A stretch of 30,916 bases of DNA from an uncultured Clostridium sp. (GTDB taxonomy: Bacteria; Bacillota; Clostridia; Lachnospirales; Lachnospiraceae). Under the pieces are notes generated by a model. The model was not told the DNA's origin. It ran no database searches and was given only the letters and a program-made list of their open reading frames with translations. Location: positions 1-30,916 of the forward strand of contig CAMYAO010000021.1 of NCBI GenBank assembly GCA_947253885.1. The letters run 5' to 3'. This document shows, one piece after another, positions 1 through 6,731 of this stretch (within the stretch, counting starts at the first letter, position 1; every line of letters starts with the position of its first letter). A program made the position numbers and the translations under genes.

Positions 1-81
1 GTAATGCACCCGAACTTGGTGCATTGCAATTACACTTCCGATTTCCGAAGGAAATAAAGATGGAAGTGCCACACATACAAT
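1..81 (+). repeat. Hairpin-rich repeat, copy 1 (tandem with copy 2)
   Basis: First of two direct copies with an 81-base period; the left end may continue outside the window. It holds two inverted repeats. The first is AATGCACC / GGTGCATT around a 7-base loop. The second is CACTTCC / GGAAGTG enclosing an inner ATTTCC-GAA-GGAAAT hairpin. No coding function is visible. It could be a REP/MITE-like palindromic element or a structured RNA; the sequence alone does not decide. Confidence 0.8.
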
Positions 82-136
82 GTAATGCACCCGAACTTGG
101 TGCATTGCAATTACACTTCCGATTTCCGAAGGAAAT
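82..136 (+). repeat. Hairpin-rich repeat, copy 2 (3'-truncated)
   Basis: Identical to the first 55 bases of copy 1. It stops right after the inner ATTTCC-GAA-GGAAAT hairpin, so the closing GGAAGTG arm of the second stem is missing. The break point at the end of a hairpin suggests a recombination or replication-slippage end. Confidence 0.8.
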
Positions 137-374
137 CAGTGCTTATTGACTAATCAGTATATATAAATTTAAAACTATCGTCAAGAAACAATCATACAGA
201 TAAAATATTTCTATTGTTCTGTATAAATATATTCTACTATCGAAGCGGATAAAAGAATAGTAAGAAATCGTGAAATTTTTATGAAAAGATGAAAGAGAAC
301 GGAACAAAATTTCTGATTGCATTAAAATATAGAATGTGATACAAATAGTATAGAAAGAGCGTAGAGCTTTTAAT
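137..374. other. AT-rich gene-free spacer between repeat copies
   Basis: About 240 bases, strongly AT-rich, lying between copies 2 and 3 of the repeat. I see no ORF with a ribosome site, no clear terminator and no convincing promoter here. Confidence 0.6.
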
Positions 375-506
375 GTAATGCACCTGATTCTGGTGTATTA
401 CCTACGCACTTCCAATTTCCGAAGGAAATTAAGATGGGAGTGCCGCAAATACTTAGAATCAATTTGCTTATAGGTGTTCGTAAACCATATTCATGGTGCT
501 TATAAG
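375..506 (+). repeat. Hairpin-rich repeat, copy 3 (longest, diverged)
   Basis: Diverged copy of the same element. The first hairpin keeps its stem while its 7-base loop changes completely (CGAACTT to TGATTCT). The second stem has GGGAGTG in place of GGAAGTG, a wobble-preserving change. The inner hairpin gains an A-T pair (AATTTCC-GAA-GGAAATT). A further structure lies at 467-506: CTTATA (467-472) pairs with TATAAG (501-506) around ACCAT-ATTC-ATGGT (484-497). Structure is kept better than sequence. Confidence 0.75.
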
Positions 507-681
507 TTTTGGGAAACCGACTCTTGGCATGTGCCAAAAAATCCACATTTATTTTTAAGAACAAACATTGTGACTCGACGCTCTTTTTAGAATATGCGAA
601 TGCATGGAAAGGAGGAGAAAGACATACTTTTATTCTGCAACAATAACTATATAAGACAAACAAAATTTAAAGAAAGGAAGT

Positions 682-756
682 ATGGGGGTACGAAATAAGA
701 TAAGACAATTGCAGAATAGAAAAAGAACACATATCACGATAACTGTTACCTCCTGA
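682..756 (+). CDS. Possible 24-residue basic small ORF
   Basis: A short ORF (MGVRNKIRQLQNRKRTH..., ending TVTS) begins at an ATG with AAAGGAAG just upstream, a plausible ribosome site. It ends 11 bases before the next small ORF. The peptide is rich in Lys and Arg. I do not recognise it. It may be a leader peptide, a genuine small protein or chance; there is no homology evidence. Confidence 0.2.
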   Translation: MGVRNKIRQLQNRKRTHITITVTS

Positions 757-767
757 GTTCAAGAGGT

Positions 768-977
768 ATGAAAGAACAACGTACGGCTGGTGAAGCATTA
801 TTATTGGTGGAGCTTGTGAATTATGAGAATCAGGGGATTACAATATTCTTGGAAGGCAGAAAAAGTAATTCACTCCAGGTAAATCATGCATTGACACTCC
901 ATGAAGACACCAGGTATATGCGAGATTACATCTTTGAAGATGGATCTCTTTCTGAATTAAGATTTGATCGAATTTAA
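768..977 (+). CDS. Small hypothetical protein, 69 aa
   Basis: Unrecognised soluble protein of 69 residues with balanced charge and no membrane segment, signal peptide or Cys. The middle reads LLLVELVNYENQG followed by FLEGRKSNS, and the C-terminus is acidic then basic. The ribosome site is only AAGAGGT immediately before the ATG, so the start is uncertain. Codon use looks like that of its neighbours and the ORF is on the strand of the downstream genes, which favours it being real. A structured hairpin at 1007-1043 separates it from the next gene. Confidence 0.45.
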   Translation: MKEQRTAGEALLLVELVNYENQGITIFLEGRKSNSLQVNHALTLHEDTRYMRDYIFEDGSLSELRFDRI

Positions 978-1006
978 AAGCTAAAAGTTAATTTCCTTAA
1001 TGAAAA

Positions 1007-1043
1007 GAAGTGGGGACATGGCAGATTGCCATGAACCTGCTTC
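1007..1043 (+). promoter_or_regulatory. Strong two-tier hairpin before the GH18 gene, with a -10 box just after
   Basis: GAAGTGGG (1007-1014) pairs fully with CCTGCTTC (1036-1043), with two wobble pairs. It encloses the perfect hairpin CATGGCA-GAT-TGCCATG (1017-1033). The following bases are only weakly T-rich, so this is a poor intrinsic terminator. A TATAAT -10 box sits at 1050-1055, about 46 bases before the GH18 start. It may terminate the upstream small ORF transcript or bind a regulator near the promoter. Confidence 0.5.
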
Positions 1044-1100
1044 TTATTGTATAATATACCCTGACGTTATAAAAACATACACAGTGATGAGGTTCATTAT

Positions 1101-2780
1101 ATGGCAAGAAGAAGAAAAAGACGAAGAAGAGTACGGATTATGCCGTTTCTGCTTGTAGTTGTTTTAATAGTAGTCGGTGGGATTATTTATTTTAAGAAAT
1201 TTGCACCTAATAAGGAAAAATCCGATCTGGCAACCTACTATCATTTGACAAAAGCGGACTCCATGTATGCAGTGATCAACGGGAATTTGGGCAACAGTGT
1301 CGGAATTTTCAGAAATGGAGAGGCTTATGTAACTATGGAAGTGGCACAAAAGCAGATCAGCAACCGTTTTTATTGGGATGAAAATGAGCATCTGTTGCGG
1401 TATACACTGACGGATCGTATTGTGGAAGCGAAAGCGAATACAAAGTCCTATACTGTCGGAAAAATTCCGCAGGAAGCAGATAAAAAAATCGTGATTTACG
1501 AAGACGGTCAGGCATATCTGTCGGTAAGCTTTATAAAGAAATATGTGGATATCACTTCCAAGGTTTATAAAAATCCGAACAGGGTTGTGTTGAGAAAGGG
1601 AAATGGTCAGGTAACCTATCGGGTGCTGGATAAAGATACACAGTTAAGAGGCTTAGGAGGCATTCGTGCCAAAGTGGTTACTGAGATGAAAAAAGGAGAA
1701 AAGCTCTTAGTAGTAAAAACCATGGATAAATGGGTAGAAGCGGTTACATTGAACGGACATCGAGGCTATGTAAAGAAGTCCGCACTGGGAGCTGTCAGAA
1801 AGATTACTTACAGCAACAATTTTCAGGAACCTGTTTATAATCATATAAAAGCTGATAAGCCGATTTCGCTGGGATGGCATCAGGTAACTACCACTGTCGC
1901 AAATGCAAATTTATCAAAAGTATTGCAAAAGACAAAGGGCTTAACAGTGGTGGCACCTACCTGGTATTATCTGAAAGATAATGTTGGAGGGATCGGATCT
2001 CTTGCAAGTTCGTCCTATGTGATGACTGCACATCAGAAAGGACTGAAGGTATGGGCATTGGTAAGTAATTTCGAGATGCAAAATATCAACACAACAGCAG
2101 TGCTGACCCGCACCGGTAATCGGGATCGGTTAGTAAAAAATTTGATTACGGCAGCGGTAAAAGCAAAGGTAGACGGGATTAATGTTGACTTTGAGTCTCT
2201 TTCCAATGAAGTGGGTTATGGCTATATACAGTTCATAAGAGAGTTGTCCGTCCAGTGTGAGGCGCATCATCTGGTATTGTCCGTAGACAACTATCCGCCG
2301 TCTGCTTATACGGGCGTATATTATCGCTCAGAGGAAGCGACTTTTGCGGACTATGTAGTATTGATGGCATATGATGAGCATTTTTCAGGTTCAGATTCAG
2401 GAAGTGTTTCTTCTATCGGCTATGTGAAAAACAGTGTTGACAGCTTAAAGAAAGAAGTGCCGAAAGAGCAGATGGTATTGGGACTTCCGTTCTACAGCCG
2501 TGTATGGAAGACTAAAAATGGAAGTACTTCCAGTAATGCACTCGGTATGGCTCAGATCAATACCATTATCAAAAATAATAATGCATCCAAGGTATGGAAT
2601 GCAAAAGCGGGACAGCATTATGTCAAGTTTGATGATCAGGGAGCCAAATGTCAGATTTGGATGGAAGATGCAAAATCTCTGAAATTAAAGATGGACGTAA
2701 TGAAGTCGGAGCAATTGGCGGGTTCTGCATATTGGAAGCTCGGTTATGAGACCGATGACGTCTGGTCGGTTCTTTCCTAA
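1101..2780 (+). CDS. Membrane-anchored glycoside hydrolase family 18 protein with SH3-like domain
   Basis: Predicted cell-surface glycosidase acting on N-acetylglucosamine polymers, probably peptidoglycan, as in the YaaH/SleL/YdhD-type GH18 proteins. Layout of 559 residues: Arg/Lys-rich cytoplasmic start, one membrane segment (about 14-30), a copper-amine-oxidase-N-like region (about 50-165), a bacterial SH3-like domain (about 175-230, ending GHRGYVKK), then the GH18 barrel (about 255-555). The catalytic signature DGINVDFE is intact at 358-365, with Glu365 the expected acid. The start follows ATGAGG 9 bases upstream. Wall remodelling is inferred; the substrate cannot be read from sequence. 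It may be transcribed separately from tsaC, which has its own promoter. Confidence 0.85.
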   Translation: MARRRKRRRRVRIMPFLLVVVLIVVGGIIYFKKFAPNKEKSDLATYYHLTKADSMYAVINGNLGNSVGIFRNGEAYVTMEVAQKQISNRFYWDENEHLLRYTLTDRIVEAKANTKSYTVGKIPQEADKKIVIYEDGQAYLSVSFIKKYVDITSKVYKNPNRVVLRKGNGQVTYRVLDKDTQLRGLGGIRAKVVTEMKKGEKLLVVKTMDKWVEAVTLNGHRGYVKKSALGAVRKITYSNNFQEPVYNHIKADKPISLGWHQVTTTVANANLSKVLQKTKGLTVVAPTWYYLKDNVGGIGSLASSSYVMTAHQKGLKVWALVSNFEMQNINTTAVLTRTGNRDRLVKNLITAAVKAKVDGINVDFESLSNEVGYGYIQFIRELSVQCEAHHLVLSVDNYPPSAYTGVYYRSEEATFADYVVLMAYDEHFSGSDSGSVSSIGYVKNSVDSLKKEVPKEQMVLGLPFYSRVWKTKNGSTSSNALGMAQINTIIKNNNASKVWNAKAGQHYVKFDDQGAKCQIWMEDAKSLKLKMDVMKSEQLAGSAYWKLGYETDDVWSVLS

Positions 2781-2823
2781 AATAAGGAATAAAAGAATGA
2801 TAGTAGCGGCTTTATATTCAGTA

Positions 2824-2832
2824 TGGTATAAT
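2824..2832 (+). promoter_or_regulatory. Extended -10 promoter of tsaC, placing the start at about the ATG
   Basis: TGGTATAAT is a perfect TGnTATAAT extended -10 box. No good -35 box is visible, as expected for this class. The last T is 7 bases before the A of the tsaC ATG, so transcription would begin at or next to the start codon. No ribosome site precedes that ATG. Confidence 0.6.
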
Positions 2833-2839
2833 TCTTCTT

Positions 2840-3898
2840 ATGAAAACATTTATAAAAAAAATGGATGACAAGAAGAGTATGGATACTGTTTTGGAAAAAG
2901 CCGCTTCTTTTTTACAAAAAGGGGAGTTGGTGGCATTTCCGACAGAGACGGTATATGGATTAGGGGCGGATGCTACTATGGCAGAAGCTGCTAAAAAGAT
3001 ATATGCGGCAAAGGGACGGCCGAGTGATAACCCACTGATCGTTCATATTGCAGATATAAAAGATTTAAAAGAAGTGGTAAAAGAGATTCCTGTCAATGCG
3101 GAACGACTGGCAAAGGCATTCTGGCCGGGACCGTTGACGATGATTTTGGAAAAGTCGGATAAGATTCCTTATGAGACAACCGGAGGATTGGATACAGTAG
3201 CTGTCCGCATGCCGAGTCATCCGCTTGCCAGAGCGGTAATACAGGCAAGCGGGAGACCGATTGCGGCACCGAGTGCCAATGCTTCAGGGCGGCCAAGCCC
3301 TACTCTGGCAAGTCATGTGCAACAGGATCTGGATGGAAAGATTGCCATGATCATTGACGGAGGAGCTGTTGAGATCGGGATTGAGTCCACTATTATAGAT
3401 TTGACGGTAGAGCCTCCTATGATATTGCGACCCGGAGCTGTTACAAGAGCTATGTTGCAAAAGGAGATCGGAGAGGTTCGGGAGGATCCGGGTTTGGAGC
3501 AGTCATCGAATGTTCGCCCTAAAGCACCTGGAATGAAATATCGTCATTATGCACCAAAAGCGGAATTAATTATCGTAAAAGGAAATCAGGACAACGTTAT
3601 TTCCACTATAAATAAGAAGATTCATCAATTAACATCAGAAGGGAGACTATGCGGCGTAATTGCAGCAAATGAGACAATCGGTTCTTATAAGACTGTAAGA
3701 AAGAAAAGTATCGGAAGCAAAACGGATGAGGCATCTATTGCTCATAACTTATATGCTATTTTAAGAGAATTTGATGAGATGGATGTAGCAGTTATTTATT
3801 CAGAGGATTTTGATACTCCTACAATCGGAACGGCGATTATGAATCGTCTTTTGAAAGCCGCAGGGCATCGGGTGATCGATGCGGACAAAACATTATGA
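2840..3898 (+). CDS. tsaC: L-threonylcarbamoyladenylate synthase (TsaC/Sua5 family, long form)
   Basis: Makes threonylcarbamoyl-AMP from threonine, bicarbonate and ATP, the first step of the t6A37 modification of ANN-decoding tRNAs. The 352-residue length is that of the two-domain Sua5 form. The YrdC-type domain shows FPTETVYGLG (33-42) and the signature KGRPSDNP (58-65). The C-terminal Sua5 domain follows the linker APGMKYRHYAPKAE (about 228-241). The start chosen gives the usual N-terminus but has no ribosome site, and a TGnTATAAT box sits directly upstream (see promoter). It overlaps the next gene by 4 bases (ATGA), so they are co-transcribed. B. subtilis has the same neighbourhood (ywlC-ywlD-ywlE). 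Confidence 0.95.
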   Translation: MKTFIKKMDDKKSMDTVLEKAASFLQKGELVAFPTETVYGLGADATMAEAAKKIYAAKGRPSDNPLIVHIADIKDLKEVVKEIPVNAERLAKAFWPGPLTMILEKSDKIPYETTGGLDTVAVRMPSHPLARAVIQASGRPIAAPSANASGRPSPTLASHVQQDLDGKIAMIIDGGAVEIGIESTIIDLTVEPPMILRPGAVTRAMLQKEIGEVREDPGLEQSSNVRPKAPGMKYRHYAPKAELIIVKGNQDNVISTINKKIHQLTSEGRLCGVIAANETIGSYKTVRKKSIGSKTDEASIAHNLYAILREFDEMDVAVIYSEDFDTPTIGTAIMNRLLKAAGHRVIDADKTL

Positions 3899-4404
3899 AA
3901 GAATTTGATACGATTATTTTTGTTGGGAAAAGTGGGACTTGCAGGGAAGTGATGGCATCCGAGCTTCTGAGGGAGCAGGCACTTTGGCATCCTGTCGAGA
4001 TTTATGCAAGAGGAGCGGTTGTGCTTTTTCCGGAACCGGTAAATCAAAAAGCAGAAGCGGTTATGGTAAGCAAGGGCATGCAGATCGGAAAGTTTTTATC
4101 GAAACAGCTGGAAGAGGCGGAGGTAGATGAAAATACGCTGGTTCTTACCTTTGAAGAGGATATGAGAAAGAAGCTGTCCTCAATGTTTCCGACGATACGC
4201 TATCTGTATGTTTTGACACATATAACCGGAGATGAACTGGAGATTTTAAATCCGATCGGAGGAGAATTATTTACCTATGGAATTTGTTTGGAATCTATGG
4301 AGAAGTCTATAAAAAAACTTGCAGATGTATTAAATGACGGAAGTTATTTTATAGAAGAGCAAGAGACAGATTCCTCTGCTTCCGAGGAGGAGACAGATGG
4401 ATAA
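3895..4404 (+). CDS. Low-molecular-weight phosphatase-like protein lacking catalytic residues
   Basis: Has the fold signature and operon position of LMW protein tyrosine/arginine phosphatases (like YwlE next to ywlC in B. subtilis), at 169 residues. The P-loop, normally VCxGNxCRSP, reads VGKSGTCREV (10-19). The nucleophilic Cys is Gly11 and Ser-Pro after the Arg is Glu-Val, while the second Cys (16) and Arg17 remain. The general-acid DP motif late in the protein reads NP (119-120). Both key catalytic residues are therefore replaced. The C-terminus is an acidic Ser/Glu-rich tail (about 155-169). I infer a non-catalytic binding protein. It overlaps tsaC by 4 bases and the deaminase gene by 8. 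Confidence 0.8.
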   Translation: MKEFDTIIFVGKSGTCREVMASELLREQALWHPVEIYARGAVVLFPEPVNQKAEAVMVSKGMQIGKFLSKQLEEAEVDENTLVLTFEEDMRKKLSSMFPTIRYLYVLTHITGDELEILNPIGGELFTYGICLESMEKSIKKLADVLNDGSYFIEEQETDSSASEEETDG

Positions 4405-4885
4405 AAAGAGAACAGATTATATTACCTGGGATGAGTATTTCATGGGAGTGGCAAAGCTTTCGGCAAAGCGTTCCAAGGATCCGAATACACAGGTTGGTGC
4501 CTGTATTGTCAGTGAAGATAATAAGATTTTATCTATGGGATATAACGGCATGCCGATCGGTTGCTCGGATGATGAGTTTCCATGGGGACGTGAAGGTGAA
4601 GATCCGCTGGAAATCAAATATCTGTATTCCACACACAGTGAATTAAACGCCATCTTAAATTACAGAGGAGGGAGTTTAGAAGGCGCCAAAATATATGTTA
4701 CGCTTTTTCCGTGCAATGAATGTGCAAAAGCGATTATACAATCCGGGATAAAGACAGTGGTTTATGAAGAGGATAAATATGAAGATACACCGTCGGTAAT
4801 GGCAAGCAAGAGAATGTTGAGAGCTGCAAAGGTGTCAATTGTTCGATATGAATCTTCCGGGCGGGAGATTCATCTGACCTTATAA
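4397..4885 (+). CDS. comEB: dCMP deaminase family protein
   Basis: Zinc-dependent cytidine/deoxycytidylate deaminase, expected to convert dCMP to dUMP for thymidylate synthesis in the cytosol. The 162 residues contain the zinc/proton-shuttle motif HSE (His80, Glu82) and PCNEC (Cys106, Cys109). The DPNTQVGACIV stretch and the GYNGMPIGC loop are typical of dCMP deaminases rather than TadA. The start lies inside the end of the preceding gene with GGAGGAG just upstream, so translation is probably coupled. It is the last gene of the tsaC transcript; a terminator follows at 4907. Confidence 0.9.
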   Translation: MDKKRTDYITWDEYFMGVAKLSAKRSKDPNTQVGACIVSEDNKILSMGYNGMPIGCSDDEFPWGREGEDPLEIKYLYSTHSELNAILNYRGGSLEGAKIYVTLFPCNECAKAIIQSGIKTVVYEEDKYEDTPSVMASKRMLRAAKVSIVRYESSGREIHLTL

Positions 4886-4906
4886 AAACAGAAAGAACAT
4901 AAGAAT

Positions 4907-4944
4907 ACGGAAGTCCGTTAAGTGAGCGGGCTTCTGTTTTTTTT
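4907..4944 (+). terminator. Rho-independent terminator after the deaminase gene
   Basis: An 11-base-pair stem, ACGGAAGTCCG with CGGGCTTCTGT including wobble pairs, around a 9-base loop and followed by eight T. It closes the tsaC cluster and separates it from the degraded region that follows. Confidence 0.9.
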
Positions 4945-5113
4945 GCTATTTATTACTTATAAAATAGAATCTATGAATATCTATGGGGTGCAAAGTGGTA
5001 CATGATACTGGACATCATAAAGAGGGTATGTTACGCTAGCTGCCGTGTACAGAAAAGTCGACTAAAAAAGTCATATATCAACCGGAATCAAAGCCCTTTA
5101 GGGAGGCTATGAT

Positions 5114-6034
5114 ATGAAGAAAAAGAAGAACCGAAAACAAAAGATGGCAACGCAGATAAGCAGAGAAGAGCGGAGATATTTACAAAACAAAGAAGATATC
5201 AAAGTCTTTTTGGAAAAACTACTTCTTTTTGTGATTGTTTTATTTGTGCTATTTCGAGTTGTTTTCGGTATTACACCTATGAAGGACTATTCCATGCATC
5301 CCAGAATCAGTCTAAGAGATTTGATGGTTTACTATCGGTTAAACCGGAACTATCAGGTGTCAGATGTGGCACTTAGGGAAAAAGACGGAGTCCTGTATGT
5401 AGGAAGAGTTATTGTAAAGGGGGGAGTACAGGCGGGAAAGGCAGAGAGCGTACAGGAATTACAGTCGCTAAAAGCCGTTATTTATAAAGATGATTCTTAT
5501 AGGCGGGAAAGTCCGGATCAGACCGGAATCACTGTTACAGGGAAATTGCCGACAGGTGCAGTCGTAAAAGCATATCCCGTTACATTAAAAGATGAGACGA
5601 AAAGGTATTGTTTGCCTACAATATCACTATTTTTGATAGAGACGGAAATGAAATTCAACCGTCTGAACAGGGAGTTACCGTTTCCTTTGAGAGCAAGCAA
5701 CTGACAGAAGAAAAAGAAACCGTTTTACATGCACGATATGATAAAAGCTACATCGTTTCTTATAAGATGTATCCGAAAGAATCGGCGCAAAACCGGACTT
5801 ACTTTTCACAGGTTTACAGAGAAGGAAGCCCTCTTAATTACCAAGAATGTCCCATTTACGATTAAGGCAGGACAGGTTCTGGTCGGCTGGTCTGTTGATT
5901 CAAAGGAGGAGCACATTGTTGCTCCGAGAAAACCTGTCACCTCCAATCTGACGTTATATCCGATTGTAAAAATCGGTTATTGGATTACTTATGATACCAA
6001 TGGAGGTAATATACAAAATCCTTCTTATCCTTAG
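5114..6034 (+). pseudogene. Degraded signal-peptidase-like / surface adhesin chimera
   Basis: The N-terminus resembles a pilus-cluster type I signal peptidase. It has a basic start, a membrane segment (about 34-52) and YSMHPRISLRDLMVYYRL with the Ser at 60. The usual Lys before RVI is Gly (YVGRVI). From about residue 105 the sequence switches to adhesin-like material (ITVTGKLPTGAVV). Homology then jumps to the -1 frame near 5605 (AYNITIFDRDGNEIQP). It returns to the first frame near 5840 (VPFTIKAGQVLVGWS) and ends in a Listeria-Bacteroides-repeat-like YWITYDTNGG. Two frameshifts and a 3' end running into a truncated pirin gene mark it as dead. The ribosome site GGGAGG is intact. The internal junction suggests a deletion that fused two genes of a former pilus/adhesin locus. 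Confidence 0.75.
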
Positions 6035-6401
6035 CCGGAAGATTGAGCCAAAGCTGTACACCCAGCAGGCGTTCTGTTTCCGGAATCAATTCTTCGTGTA
6101 AAATACCGGATCCGGCAGTCATCCACTGTACTTCTCCGTCGGATATAGTATCCTCGTGTCCCAAGCTGTCACGATGCATCATCTTTCCACGATAAATATA
6201 ACTGACAGTTTCGATTCCGCGATGAGGATGCATAGAAAATCCTGCGGTGTAATCTTCAGGTTGACTGCTGTCAAAAGAATCCAGCATCAGAATCGGATCG
6301 TAGTCGTCTGCAGTTGTATTTCCCAATACACGAACAAGATGGACACCTCCTCCATCAATTGTAGGATAGCCTTGAATTTGTTTCTTAATCTGTCTTTTCA
6401 T
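5985..6401 (-). pseudogene. Pirin-family protein, 3'-truncated
   Basis: Starts at 6401 with GAGGAATATTATT before the ATG. It reads as a normal pirin N-terminal cupin: FSMHPHRGIETVSY with two metal-ligand His, then GSGILHEE with the His/Glu pair, then GVQLWLNLPAKDK. Homology stops there, at about 6033, after roughly 123 residues of an expected ~280. The last dozen codons are antisense to the adhesin remnant. The whole C-terminal cupin is missing, so a deletion joined this gene tail-to-tail with the 5114 pseudogene. The metal site survives, but a stable product seems unlikely. Confidence 0.8.
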
Positions 6402-6731
6402 AATAATATTCCTCAAATGTTGTTTATATGGTTTCTTTTTTGAATTGTCGGATTGAAACGGGATTGTTTCGAAAGAACTTGAATTTTTTTGGCACTTTAC
6501 CGATTGTTCCTCCACCTTTATGGTACAATGCTTCTAAGACGGCAGTCAGATCATTATGCAGAAATACTTTGAAAACAGCATTTCTGTGTCTGTGTAATTA
6601 TATATTACTCTATGTAGAGATAAATGAAAGCAAGAATGTCACATCGGATTACAGATTATGACAGACAGAGTTAAAAGGAATGCGGTTGGAGAATGCTGTT
6701 TGAAATGTCCGGCAGAGGAAAGGAGTTTTGA
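6402..6731. other. Gene-free interval between the pirin remnant and the lipoprotein gene
   Basis: 330 bases. There is a TGGTACAAT -10-like box near 6520-6530 and a 7-bp hairpin CAGAAAT/ATTTCTG around 6560-6585. A good AAAGGAG ribosome site serves the gene at 6732. An unsupported 25-codon ORF (6658-6735) overlaps that gene start by ATGA. I see no recognisable gene remnant. Confidence 0.5.

Noticed and set aside
1..506. CRISPR array
   Set aside because: Only three copies, the first two in direct tandem with no unique spacer of regular length, and no cas gene is nearby.
370..663. Minus-strand ORF of 97 codons across repeat copy 3
   Set aside because: It is the antisense reading of the hairpin repeat, with no ribosome site; repeat translation explains the conserved-looking C-terminus.
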